64,000 bases of DNA from Phoenix dactylifera (Eukaryota > Streptophyta > Magnoliopsida > Arecales > Arecaceae). A model generated the notes under the pieces. That model was not told the origin of the DNA and searched no databases. It saw nothing but the letters and a program-made list of their open reading frames with translations. Shown piece by piece: positions 20,067 through 33,896 of this stretch. The DNA lies in NCBI RefSeq assembly GCF_009389715.1, contig NC_052394.1:24489399-24553398 (forward strand), in the 5' to 3' direction. Each line of letters opens with the position of its first letter. Position 1 is the stretch's first letter. Position numbers and translations under genes: made by a program.

Positions 20067-23000
20067 ATGGAAGGCTCCCGGCCGCGGCGTCGGCGGCTCC
20101 TGGTGGCGTCCCTCTTCTTCTTCTACCTCCTGGCGTCGGCCCACTGCCTGGACTCGATCTGGCGCAAGAAGAAGAAGCACGAGATCAAGGGGCCCATCAA
20201 GACGGTGGTGGTGCTGGTGATGGAGAACCGCTCCTTCGACCACATGCTCGGCTGGTTCACCAACAAGTCCTCCCGCCCCGACATCGACGGCCTCACCGGC
20301 CGCGAGTCCAACCGCCTCAACGCCTCCGACCCGAACTCCCCGGAGATCTTCGTCTCGGACGACGCCGTCTTCGTGGACTCAGACCCGGGCCACTCCTTCC
20401 AGGCCATCCGCGAGCAGATCTTCGGCTCCGCCGACGCCTCCGCCGACCCCGCCCCCATGGACGGCTTCGCCCAGCAGGCCCATTCGATGGGCCTCGGCAT
20501 GGCCCGCACCGTCATGAGCGGCTTCGAACCCGACGCCGTCCCCGTCTACGGCGCCCTCGCCTCCGAGTTCGCCGTGTTCGACCGCTGGTTTGCCTCGGTC
20601 CCGGCGTCCACCCAGCCCAATCGCTTCTACGTCCACTCCGCCACGTCCCACGGCGCCATGTCCAACGTCCGCAAGGACCTCATCCACGGGTTCCCCCAGA
20701 AGACCATCTTCGACTCCCTGGACGAGGACGGCCTCTCCTTCGGCATCTACTACCAGAACATCCCGGCCACCCTCTTCTTCAAGAGCCTCCGCAAGCTCAA
20801 GCACCTGCTCAGCTTCCACAGCTACACCCTCTCCTTCAAGCTGCACGCCCTCCTCGGGAAGCTCCCCAACTACGTCGTCATTGAGCAGCGCTACTTCGAC
20901 ATCGAGCTCTTCCCGGCCAACGACGACCACCCCTCCCACGACGTCGCCAGGGGCCAGAGCTTCGTCAAGGAGGTCTATGAGACGCTGCGGGCCAGCCCGC
21001 AGTGGACCGAGACCGCCCTGATCATCACCTACGACGAGCACGGCGGGTTCTACGACCACGTCCCCACGCCCGTCTCTGGGGTGCCCAACCCGGACGGCAT
21101 CATCGGCCCCGACCCCTACTACTTCAAGTTCGACAGACTGGGGGTCCGGGTCCCCACCATTCTCGTCTCCCCCTGGATTGAAAAGGGCACTGGTGAGTGA
21201 CAGCCCTTTTTTGGGGCGTTTCTCTCTCACTTTTATCTGCGATCATTCTTTCTAGCTCCCTCCTATCAGGACACCTGTTCCCAATGAAATAAAACCAACT
21301 GGGATCATGAACCTAAGGGAGCACAATCTAGTCCTGCCATTCTGTTTTTCCTTTTATTTATTTTCTTTTTCTTTCCTGCGGCTCTTTTTTCCCCATGAGA
21401 TTATTAAGATATCTAAAACTATGCTGAACTTCTGTTTGATTTTATCTCTTCATAACAATTATATGCTTTCGATTCCAGTTGCGACTAAAGCAGATACCTG
21501 TAAGTCTTCTTTTTTTTAAAATTCAATTCCTCTATTTAAATTCATATTTCAATATTCTACTGAACTTAACGGTCATGGATGAGAGTGGAGATCCTATGTT
21601 GCGCTTTTTTTTTTAGGTCCGTTTTATTTGAAGGGACTGGACCATCCAATCAATTCGGTAGCCATCTGGATGGATCGGTAAGGTGGAATACCTTCAACAC
21701 CAATGATGGCTACATTAATTTCCTAGAATTCTCATCGTTACTAAACCTCTTGCCTTGAAAATGGCTTTTAACGATTTATATCTTGCATAAGATCTAGATG
21801 GACGACATCCCTAATGCATCGAAATTTTCATAACCACTATGCTCGACCTTTATTTCATTGATATATCTTTTGGTCTCATATTTGATGGTCTTGAACCTTT
21901 CCCCTTCAATTTTAGACAATCATCTGTGGCCTCTAATTGCCGCAATGAACTCACTTCAGTGTTTTGGTCCAGCTTGTTTGTTTCTGAAACGAGACATGTT
22001 CACCTACTAGATTCATGGAGCAGGCCTAAACATGCGTATTTCTAGTCCATCTGATTTACACTCTTGGAACAGTCTTCCTGCTTAACTGTGTAGCTAATAA
22101 GAAACGTTTCCTGGCCGCATTACCAGTTTTTCAGGATTCTTCATGACAGGTTCCTTTTTTGCCCAAATTTGGCTCTGCTGGAAGTTGGGAACTGTTTAAT
22201 TAAAGATTGACATCAACTGAAGAGTCTATTTAAATGTTCTTGACTTTGTTTATGGAATCAACTTCATATTGATCATATTAAAGAAACAATATAACATGTT
22301 TCAATCTTTCTTTGTTTCAATCTTTCATGCTTCTATCACACACCTCTAACATGTTTGTTCTGTTCATTCATAAAAGACTGATTACATGTTACTTTGCACA
22401 TGTCAGTGGAAACTTATAAACCTAGAAAATAAGAAACAATATTCAGTTGTGAGGTCATGTTGAGTCTTGATACATGTGATGATTGACGAAATGCACTATA
22501 TCTAAAATTAAGCATCCAATCAGAGGTCCAACAATGTTACTCGATCTAACTTGTCTGCACATTACATAGCTAATTATGTTGTCTGTCATGAGAGGAGTAT
22601 ACATATAGGAGTGTACCTTTCATCCTGTAAATGAGAAATTTAAATGTGAGATAGTGATTGCTCTATGTGCCGACTCTTGGTCAAATTGCTCATATGTTAA
22701 CAAAAGCATTTGGAAATATAACCTGCAAGGTTTTATGAGATGTTTAATTGCTTCAATATCTAAAGTACATCTTTGGGAGGAGGGGGGACTTTGTCAATTA
22801 GATGGTTACTTATATATCAGAGTTACTGTTTTTCTATAATTTATAGGTTAATAAGTCTAATGCATTTCAGTCCAGTTATATTGTTGCATATAGATTTTGA
22901 CTAAGTGATGCTTTGTTACAAAGAAAGAACAAGACAGATATCCTTCAACGATGAATGCATAGGAAAAGAAAATTTCATCCAAGCTTTCTTCTTATGGTTG

Positions 23001-25016
23001 CATTAAAGAAAGTGGATTGAAAAGAAAGCATCATCTGTGTTGGTGGTGGTGTGATGTGATGCAATAGTTATTGGACAGATAGAAAATATCACATGCTTAT
23101 CATATTCTTTTCAAATTCTATCTTATTGTGTGGAACCGGAACTCACCCAAGCACTTGACTAAAGGGTCTACTTAGGAAGGAACATCTGCAAGCAGCATTT
23201 TTGGGAAGGTTGTGACTGAGATTAGTTGCATATGTGGTAGCTGATCAAGGCTCTCATGCATAACATTTGCACCTAACTGGTTTCCATTCACTGAAAGTGA
23301 GTTCATGCTCATCTTCACACCGACATCCTATGTGCTACATCAAGTTGCTTACATCCCTAAAGTTGGAATTCTATGTGGATTATCTTGGCATATGCTGCTA
23401 CATGTCCTTTGGATTTTCAAGTTATGAAATTCTTTTATTTATTTGCCTCCTCATCGTGGGTGACAAAAGGGAGACCCTACTGGGTCAGTTAGACCAGGTA
23501 TTTTTGAGCAATTATATTCGGATACACTCCATTGATCTGATTTTTTTTTTTTTAAAAAAAAACTGGGAGACTGCTGCTGAGAACCTACACAACAATTCCC
23601 TAAAGCTTTACCATCAATTGGCACGTCTTTTGTCATTTCCATTAAAACTGTTTGTCGGTCTATTTTCTGTTCAAATGAGTACTAGGTAAATCTACGGAGC
23701 TTCAAGAACTCTTCCCTTTATGCTAATGCACTTCAGGGGAGTAGCCGGAAAATAGAGCCTTTCCTCACCTCAGCCATTTTAAGTTATGAAGATGTGAATG
23801 ATTGCTCCTCTTTCTAGGAAAAATGCGTTCTGAGCTGAGTTATAAATAGGTCTCATAAGAAATTGTGCGGTGCATTCAGTTTTATTATTTTCTGCATCTT
23901 TCATGTTGAAGCTGTTGTAGTAATTGCAGTGACTTTTTTTTTCCCTGTGCAGTGATCCATGAGCCTAATGGACCAACAGCACATTCACAATTTGAACATT
24001 CATCAATTCCTGCAACCGTTAAGAAACTGTTCAATCTGAATTCAAATTTTCTTACGAAGAGGGATGCATGGGCGGGGACCTTTGAGAGCCAGTTCTCCCT
24101 CCGAAAGACTCCTCGAACTGATTGTCCAGGTTTGTGTGATATTCATTCATATACATGCGTGCAGCATGCAGACACGCACAAGAATGCTGGCATTTACATC
24201 TTTGGGATCTTTGGCCATGCACTTTCCTTTGTTTAGAATCTCCTGTTGTTCAAGCATTAATAAGGACATCTTTTATATCCCTGCTGGTTGCATTGGACCT
24301 ACTATGATGCATGCTATATGAGCATGGTCAGTGCATTTTGCATTAGTTGGATCATTTTTGAAATCTTAAGCTGAAATATGTGAATTAAGAGTCTGGGCAG
24401 AGTAATGAACGCTCAAAAACATCTGCATATCTTATGGTTAGTGTTGGTGGCTGGCGTCAGCTTGTCGTAAGTTCAGCTTTCTGTTGGTGAGTTTCTGCAA
24501 TGTGAAATATGCCCTACAATAGGTACAGGCAATGTGCCCAAGCGTCTGCATGGGTGCAAAGAGGGATGGGATCTTGTAGTTTCAGATACCAAAATTGTTG
24601 TGGCCAGTTCCGTGCACATCTGTCATTACCCTTGCCATCTATGAATGCATTCTCAATGAATATTTAACTGCCGATGCGTTCTCAATGTATGTGCAGAGAA
24701 GCTTCCCGAGGTGAAGAGACTGAGGCCATTTGGGCCTAGGGAGGATTCAACACTCTCGGAGTTTCAGATGGAGCTGATGCAACTGGCCTCTCAGCTGAAT
24801 GGTGACCATGTCCTCAACACCTATCCGGACATCGGCAAGGGCATGACTGTGGCTCAGGCAAACATATATGCGGAGGATGCGGTTGCAAGGTTTCTGGAAG
24901 CAGGAAGGGCTGCACTGAGGGCTGGAGCAAATGAGTCTGCCATCGTCACGATGCGGCCTGCCCTCACTAGCAGGACTTCCGGGGGGCCTTCCAATCCATC
25001 ACTTCAAAACATTTAA
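20067..25016 (+). CDS. NPC1: Non-specific phospholipase C1
   Basis: Three exons, 20067-21192, 23953-24129 and 24697-25016, join in phase to give 540 aa. The N-terminus has a basic stretch and a hydrophobic signal peptide to about residue 27. The phosphoesterase family motifs are present: ENRSFDH (residues 53-59), DPGHS (about 106), [14 protein letters not shown] and [12 protein letters not shown] (about 320-333), then [15 protein letters not shown] across intron 1. [17 protein letters not shown] and the C-terminal NTYPDIGK and VTMRP place it with NPC1 rather than NPC2 or NPC6. NPCs hydrolyse phospholipids such as phosphatidylcholine to diacylglycerol and a phosphate headgroup; the signal peptide fits secretory-pathway targeting. 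Exon 1 is strongly GC-rich and exons 2-3 are not, a typical grass/palm gradient. The introns (2.8 and 0.6 kb) hold no recognised gene. Confidence 0.95.
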
Positions 25017-25725
25017 ATTCAGATAAATATATACACACAACTGTAGGTATTGTACATGTAAATGCCACTTTAAACCAAGAGCTACTTGGTCCCTTATACT
25101 TGAACTGATTATAATTCACCCTCATTTTCGGATGATTCAGCCATGGATAGGGAGGGGCCCCATGGCAGGGTAGGATTGGAAAAGATGATCCCAGGATGAT
25201 GGGATCAAGCTTGCTGCTGCTGTCAATGCTGTTATCATTTTATAACTGCCGAAACTGATGGAACTGCCTTTCTATTGGCCAGGTGTTTATATATAATATA
25301 AGGAACATTATCAAAAGTCCCCATCAACTTCGACTTTGTTACATTCAAATCCCCTCTTGTTCGAAAATTTCTAATCCAACTCTTGATATTATAATTTGTT
25401 GCCGATGCGATCCTTTCCTCCGTCTTCTCTATAATATTGTTTTGTCGTCTGCAAATGACTAAAATGCCCTATTACTTTTTTGATGTGACTTCAATCTTCG
25501 TTGCCATCTCTTTTCATGTGTCCTCCCCATCGAGCCCTTAATGTTTTATTGAACCTTGGATGCAGTGAATTATGAGAGCGGTCCCCTCACCAATATTCTC
25601 TGAAAAATTTTCACAGGAAAACAAACCTGTTGTGAGAAAGATAGCAACTTCAGTAGACACAGCAATCAATATAAGGAACTGAAAAGAGAACTTCATATCT
25701 TTCTTGAAAACCCAGATGAGAGGTG
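25017..25725. other. NPC1 3' flank
   Basis: This holds the 3' UTR and downstream sequence of NPC1. No other gene is seen. The region grades into a degraded LINE. Confidence 0.4.
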
Positions 25726-26586
25726 GATGAGACTTAGTGCAAGCGTGCTAGGAGGGTCTGGAGACTAGTTGCAATTTTGTCGGATGTTTGGGGTCGTCTT
25801 TCCTGCATGTGCTTAGATGGTGGGCTGTTGCTCCGTAGTCTCGGCAGACGGGTGACTTATATTGCTTGTCAAATATGGCTAGTCATAAATGTATGGACTT
25901 TTGGCGAGAGCTGTTCTTTTTTGAAATTTGTTGTAGATCGAGCCTGAAGTCATGCGGTGGAGATTAGTCAGGCAGATCTATTGGATGGATCTTTGTAGCT
26001 CGGGGCACCTGGAGCTCTATTTCTGCTCATGAAGCATCTCAGATGTTGTTCTTCACTTGGGAGCTTCCATTCTTGAATTTTCTCCAAATCAACTTCGATA
26101 GATGCGTGTTAGATGGCGGTAGGAGGAGAGGTGCAGACTTTGTTATCAGAGGCTGGGATTTTAGGGCGATTATGGTTGATAGTTGCCAAATCTTCAATAC
26201 CTCGATTTCAGAGGCTGAGCTAAGGACGGCATGGGCCGGTATAGGTTATGCTCAGCGTGTGTTGCAGGCTAGTGCGATACTGTTTGAGGGGGATTCGACT
26301 ATGGGTATTGGTTGGGTTCAGTGTATCGTCGGCATTGTGGGCAAGTGCGACCCATTGATTCAAGACATCTAAGCCATGGTCTATGGCGGAGGTAGCTTTC
26401 CAGGCTAAGCATATTTATAGAGAGTTCAATGAGGCTGTAGATTGGAAAGCCTCGTACATGGCCAACCACTTTGGAGACACCCTTTGGGTTGAGGAGAGGG
26501 AGTTGCTTAGTACGCTTCGGGATATGTTATATTTTAACCTTTTTTGGATGTATCCGTATTAGATATGTATAAATCTAAAAAAAAAA
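25726..26586 (+). mobile_element. Decayed LINE 3' end (RNase H part)
   Basis: An open frame at 26043-26372 reads FFTWELP, INFDRCVLDGG, AELRTAWAGI and ILFEGDS. This aligns with the RNase H tail of the LINE at 46776-50942 (FFTWEPP, VNFDGSVLDGG, AELRAAWAGL, IILEGDS). Similarity continues on either side with stops and small indels, including the KHIYRE-like region (about 26405-26420). It ends in an A-rich tail at about 26576-26586. It is a severely 5'-truncated old copy of the same or a close LINE family. Confidence 0.8.
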
Positions 26587-27738
26587 TAGATGAGAAAAAT
26601 CAGGCAAAAGAAAAGTTATCCATGTAGAACTTAAACCCCTGGAAACTACAAAGTAGGACAACGGTATATGCCATAGAAAGAAAATAGAGGAGGCTTATCA
26701 AGTTCTAGTACAAACCGCATCAGAATAGATTATTCTTTTACCATGATGAAATGAAATATATGCGTATTTTCCCCCCCAAAAAATAAAGAAATTGTGGCTG
26801 TATACGATGGCGATGCCATGCTATATTACATGCAAAATCAACGGCTGAACGAACCTTTGGACGAACGACGTGGATGATTATAGCTTGCTCTTCATCTTAG
26901 ATCTCCTCCGCTCCATCAAAATCTTGCCTAACTTAAGCATCAAGAGATCTTGCCTATCTTAAGCCTTAAAAGATCCTCCACCAAACAAGTTACGACAACC
27001 CTTGATCGTTTCATTTTTTTGTAGGCCGGGTCCCTCACCGCATAGCCCAGCTGTAGCCGAGCCAACCAACCTCAACACCGCCTAACCCCATCCAATCATT
27101 CATGGTGCTACGGAAGTCTATTCCCTCCACTCCTAGACAATTTCATGACATTTTGATTTCGAATTTGAGTGGCAATATATGTACTAGGGCTTTTTAAATG
27201 CAGCCGCCTTAACAAGAAAATAAAAGGAACAGAACAGAAAAGAAAAAACCAATTCCGAAAACTTCTGGACACTAGACCTTTAGCTATCTGATATGGCAAA
27301 TTTGCAGTCATTTTCACATCCCATTTTGGCACGAGGCATTCCAGTCGAAGGCAGAGGGTCGAGAACGCAGCTCACCATTTTACCTTCACATAATGCCCCC
27401 CTTTCTGGGTGTTTTTAGTGAGGGTGCCTCGACAAGCTGCATGCCTGGGTAATGCTCAACCATACCTCCCTCTCATATATACCTCAGAGAGCGGCTTGCC
27501 AGTCTTAAGGCCTGAAACCTTATTGCATATTGGCACCTTTTATCATTTGAGATATAACCTGTTTTGAATCCCAAAGGTCATGAGAAAGCAAGAAAACCAC
27601 ATTATTTAGAATGATATGTACTCAACCGCCAAGAATGTGTGCAAAAAGCAACAATTATCAGAATCCACTTCAGCAGTAAATGATGGGAACTTATTTACAG
27701 TTAAAGTGAATTGATGCCTTGTCTAAGTTCTGAGCAGA
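26587..27738. other. Intergenic region between LINE fragment and Yippee-like gene
   Basis: No gene recognised. It includes the likely 3' UTR side of the minus-strand Yippee-like gene and short C and A runs. Confidence 0.4.
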
Positions 27739-30700
27739 TCACGCGTCATCAGCATCACTCCCACCTACATGAGGATCATGGCTCATCCAGTAGTGACTTC
27801 CATCAGGGCCCGAAACTTTAAACCTGCTCAAGAGTAAGAGCCCAACGCGATAACTTGCACATGTTAGTAATGTCCATCAAGTATTCAATCAATAAACTTA
27901 TCTGCCTTCACGCTTATTAAATTTTGAAACCCTTTTCACCCAGATCTTATTTTATTCGATGCAAACATTCATATAAATATAGATTATTTAAAGAGCACCT
28001 CTCGAGGATAAATTTTCCTTCCTTGTACTTCTGGCTCTTTTCATGGGCAGCCTCCTGGAACAAAGCACTGGGTCATTGGTAGATGCCATTAGATTACACA
28101 AGTGAAAAGTGAAAACAACCGAAAGTTGGGTCTTACATATTTCCATCCCACAATAGATCCACAACCAACACAAAATATGTCAGATACAGTGTGCATTCCC
28201 GTCATCATCGCGCGCTCCTCTTTCAGTCCAACCGTCACATTCACTCTGCCAAAGATTTGAAGAAAAGATAAATGGCATCCCAGCCATGGACTAACGAGCA
28301 CACGACAGATGATGTTACAGAAAAGAAGTTCACATCCCCTTGCTGCATTGCCCAGAAGGCTCACAAGGGTTATCCTCTTGCTTGGCACCAGAGTGATCCA
28401 TACACTGCTAACTGGGGAATCTTTAGCAGTGTCAGATGACTCCTAATAACCAGCTTAAGACAACAACATTGCCCAATTTCATCTTGTTGGTTATGCAATG
28501 GTAGAATGCAAATATTCCAAAAGGATGTGCTTTTGTGCTGAATTACTGAATTAACTCAATTATGAACTCCAAATACCTGCAAGCAGTGAAAAGCTAATAC
28601 ATGTACACTCGTAACTATTTTCTGTATGGCTGAGGACATGCCAAAAGAGAAGGCATGTTCATTTACTGTATACCAAGAATGACAAGTTATATTTATCTAT
28701 TTGTAACCATTTCGTCCTGGCACATTTATATACACATATCTCATTTTATGCACCTGTTATCATTTGGAAGCTGCAACTTACGAGATGCAATGCGATCACA
28801 GAAATCGCCAGACTGATGAAGCACTGGGTTTTAGAGGAGCACAAGATAACTTTTGTTGGCAATTGAAAATGTTCATTTGAATTTGAAAAGGAACTTCAAC
28901 TCACACTATATACCAGTTGAAATTCTGTGAAAGGCAGCAAATTAGGTGCTTTGAAACCATATAAGCAAACGCCATGATCATAATATCATTGAATTTATGA
29001 TATTTATTTGCCAGTGGCTTAGATTTCCTTAATTGGTGAAAATGGGGAAGGTCTTGGAAGCAGTTTTGTATTTCAAAATTCAATAAAAGAAGGTAAAGCA
29101 TGCCAATTCCCCCCTCTCTAAGCATTCTAAGGGTCCCACATGCATAATTGCCCTCCCAATAATAATACCAAGCCCCAATTCTTAAAATATTCACCATACT
29201 CACACCTAAGGTTTTGAAGTCTCGCCAACACGATACACTAAGCTTTGTATCACTTGGTACATATCGGTACTTATAACCAAAGTTTGCCAAACCGGTACCT
29301 GAGAGCGTATCCTCCGGTGATCGGTTCGGCACGAGACGAGTCCATACTGTGCCATTCTAAGGCGTACCAAAAATAGAAAAATGATGGGGGAGAGGGAGAA
29401 AAAGAGAGAGGAAGAGAGGGGGAGGGAAAAACCTATCGGAGATGGGGAGAGGGATTGAGGGAGAGAGTTCGAGAGAGGGAGAGATCGAGAAAGGGAGAGG
29501 GAAGGTATTCATGCAATTTTCTATATTTAGAAAGGTATACAAGCAAATAGCAACTTTGCCAAGGTATTCATGCAGTTTTGCATATTTAGGAGGGTATACA
29601 AGCAAAAAACCCTTTTTTTGATTGACCAACAAAATTTTAGATAGAGTCTTCTAAGAGTAATCCCAAAACTGAATCTCCTTTTAGATCATTGTCTCCACAT
29701 CTCCAATGACCTATTTTCTCCATTTTCTGATTTTTTTAAAGAGTAAACATGGACCGTATATGAAATATTATGTGGAACTTCCAACTATACCTCCTTCCAA
29801 TACAACTTAGTACCAACTCTAAGCTTAGAATCCACATTTTCAAGAATCTAAAAAATGTAAAGCCCCACATTGTCTCACCAATATCAAGAATTACATATTG
29901 TCACTTGATAGAGGTATTTTCAGTGTGTACCTCCTTGTATTGAGCATACTATACCGGTACCAAACCGAGTATGGTTCACTAAATCAAGCTGAACCGGCCA
30001 GTTCGAGGCATATCAAACTAGATCGGTCGGGACCAACATGATTCAGCCTCTCGAATCAAGACAGGGCTGGTTAGCCATTAAAACCCCTCCCCCAATCTGT
30101 CTGGTCATGTTTGCCAATTAAAACACCCCCCCCCCCCTTCTCAAGTCTCCCAATTCTGCTAAAACAAAGATACCATTCACATTTAACTTTCCACATCCAA
30201 TTTGAACCAACAACATCCCCCCCCCTTCTTTCATCCTTTTCACTACCTCTCGAAGAAAATATCCTTTGGATTCTTTAATTCCCTGAATTCATATATATGC
30301 ATATATATAGATAGGCAAATTGACCATTACAAACCTAAGAGGTGTGGTATGCTGACCAATGTAAGAAGCATTCATTCCATGCACCAAAAATGCATTTACC
30401 AATCGTTTTCCTTGCCCAATAATCATGAACATTAATTTTCTGCCCTACCTATAAAGCATCACAAAACCCCGGACTTGTGCTTTCTCTTGCTCTAGCGTTA
30501 AGGGCAGTTCAGTTCAAGGGGTCTCAGAAGAAACTCCTTGTTTGCGTTACGGGAAAGCAAGAAGTCTAATACAAACAGTACAACATCTCCATTAACATTA
30601 GCTGGTGCCTCTTCCAAATCAAGCTTGGGTGTAAAAATGAAGGCTTTGCCTAATTTCTTACTTTGATGCATCTATCTGATGCCAAAAAGCCATCTAAAAT

Positions 30701-33700
30701 GAATGTATGACTAAAAATAGCAACTTGATTTAATAAAACCAACATTATTTCTATAACGTCTTTACAATACTAAGCAAACTAAATAGTCTTACAAAGTCCC
30801 TAATTTCCACAGCCCCATAGAACCAGTATATACCTTATATACAAAAAAAGGTAGCTCTTTGTCACTTTTTTCAACCATATGGCTCTTGATTTCTCCCTCC
30901 AAAGAAATCTCCACTCCTTTTATTTTACTGACCAACAAATTTTTAGATAGTCTTCTAAGAGTAATCCCAAAACTGAATCACCTTTTATATCATTGCTTCC
31001 GCATCTCCAAGGACTTATTTTCTCCATTTTCTGATTTTTTTTAAAGAGTAAACATGGACTTTACATGAAAGCTTACATAGAAATTCCTCCTATACCTCCT
31101 TCCAACACAACTTAGTACTGATTCTAAGCTTAGGATCTACTATTTCAAGCATTTAAGAAATCTAAAGCCCCACATTGTCTCACCGATATCAAGAATAACA
31201 TATTGTCACTTGGCAGAGATGTTGTTTTCGGTATAAGGGTGGCAATTTACTCTGCCCGTCGGATACCAGACCCTAGCCTAATGGGGTGGGTTTTACCTGA
31301 CCCGGAACGAATCTAGGATAGGTACAAATAATGGTAAAACATGCCCTAAACTGAGCCGAATATATATAACTCTTTGCAAATCCCCTCCCTAAGGCAAAAA
31401 ATATTGATTTGTATGAAGAAAATTGATTTTTGTAGCTATACCCAACCCGATCTGTACCACTCACCTTGTCTAACTCTACCTGCTCCATCCCATCTTGGAC
31501 CAGGTTAAGTATGGAGCATATATAGGTAATGGCCTACTCGACCCATACTCAAGCTATTGCCATCCCTATTTTAGTGCGTACCTCCTCATACCAAGCATAC
31601 CATACCGATGCTGAATAAAGCATGGTTCGTCGAATCATGCCAAATTGGCCGATTCAGGACATATCAAATTAGACCGGTCGAAGACCGTCATGGTTCAGCC
31701 TCTCGAATTGAGACAGAGCTGTTTTGCTATTAAAACCTCTCCCTCGTCTGCCTGCTCATGTTTGCCTATTAAAACACCTCTCTCTACCTGCATTCAATGA
31801 TTTTTGGTCTCTCTCTTTCACTCATGTTAGAGTTAGGGTTTCCCTCCCTTCCCCTCCCTCTCCCTCTAGGGTTAGAGTTAGGGTCTCCCTTAACCCTCCC
31901 CCTTGCTACCTCTCTCTCTCTCCCTCCCTCCCTCCCTCCCTCCCTCCCGCCAACGATGACAACGAGGCCTTTCGAGCCCCCTCTATCCCTCTCTCTGTTT
32001 TCCTCTCTCTCCTTCTCCCCTCTCTCTCCGACTCCTCTTGTTTCAGCACGCCTCATAACGGCACGGTATAGACCCGTATCGTGCCAAATTGGTTGCCCAC
32101 TGGTACGCCCTCCTATATAGGTTCAGCGAACCATGAAACTAAGATTCGGTTAGGGGCATACCGAGTCTTTCTACGTCGAACCAAGCTCTATATTGAATGT
32201 ATTGACATTGCACTAGTATGGTACTGGTACAGAATCCGGTATTGAGACGACGGACCTTGATCTATACTATAGTAAGAGGAGAGCTAGGGGTCCTTTAGGC
32301 CTATGAAGATTGTCCACAAATAGAATATTACTTGATTCCAAAAAAAAAGCTTTATCATAATAAGATCGTCATTATAGGTTGTTTTGGAAAAAAACACGCA
32401 TCAAAGGTTGTCGTACCGGTTAGAACCATATCGTACCATATCGGTGCGCAATCTTGTACCGTGTCGACACTCGGTATACCTCGCCGTCTCGTACCAAACC
32501 GCATACCGATACTGTAATAGGATGGTACCGGTACGGGGTTCGATACCGAGACGGTGAACCTTGATACGCACATTACCAATCTTAATCTTTTTTGTAATCC
32601 CATGTCCAATAAAATCCTTCGAGCACCTCAAATTCCTTTTATGTCTATCCTAACTAACCCATCTCTTTAGCTAACACAATAAGTTTTCCCTCTCTATCTC
32701 CCCCTCTAGCAATCATATCCACCTCCAATATCTAGCTCTCATGTTAAACTTTATTTTTATTTATTACTTTTATTTGGTATTTTACCCTTTGCTCAAAATC
32801 CTGATATTTATTTCTTGTTGTCTTATCCATTATTTGTTTTTAGTACACATGCATCGCACATACTTATATGCTAGTATGAAAAAAATATCTAGATGAATTT
32901 ATTTGGTTAATAGAATATATAGAATGCGACCTTTTCCTACAAAGAATATATATTCCTTTGTCTCTTAAAGGCATACTCTTTTGTAGTTTTTGTTGAAGGA
33001 GAAAAGGGTGACGCTAAAATCTCCCTTTAAGAAACCATGGATCTAAGCACTTTCTCTCGACCCATTTAAATATACCTGCTTCTCTTCTTTACAAAATAAT
33101 GATAATGATGTGAAAAGTACTCTAGATTTAGTAGAAATTTGAATTCATCATCACTATAAAGCAACTACATAGAGGTATAAGAATTTCTTATTATAACACA
33201 TTTAACTCTACCATACATAATGAAAAAGGTAGAAAAAATAATAATCAGACATAGATGGAAATATGGTGATGTAAAAAGCATTTTCATCCAATTGAGAGCA
33301 ATGCTAAATTTTAGAATAAAATCTCAAGTGGCGTATTATTAAGCAAAGATAACCATATTACTTACACCTTATTGAAGAGATAAGCCTTCCCATGCCTGCA
33401 ATGGAACGACTGGACAGAATACGAAAAAAGTTAGTCAGTACAATTACGCCATTCGCATACAGTATGCATGAATTGCAACATATACAAACGGCTTTATGTT
33501 TGCCTTCTCGAAAAGCATATTTCATAGCGAATAAGATGAATAGTGCCTCCATTAAGAAATATTCAGAAAAAATCATAAGAAAGCCCCATGAATTCCATAT
33601 TGTTCTGTAGTTCTTTTTTTTAATCAACATGCCCATGTTTCCATGCATCTAAAATTTCGTAATGGAAGGCAGGAATCAAGACAGCAACATTTGAGCAAAG

Positions 33701-33863
33701 AGGATGCCAGCAGGACATTTAGACATTTAGGCACTGCCTTTCTCCACAAAATGCCGAAGCTTGCTGTATCTAAAGGGAAGGGCGTTGACTTGATAGCGTC
33801 CAAGAATGGAGATCATGCTGCACATGGGACGAGAGAGAGCCGTCTAGGAGAACCGCCAGGAGG

Positions 33864-33896
<33 letters not shown>

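Noticed and set aside
20379-21230. 283-codon open frame antisense to NPC1 exon 1
   Set aside because: A shadow of the GC-rich exon; low-complexity Gly/Val/Glu composition with no family resemblance.
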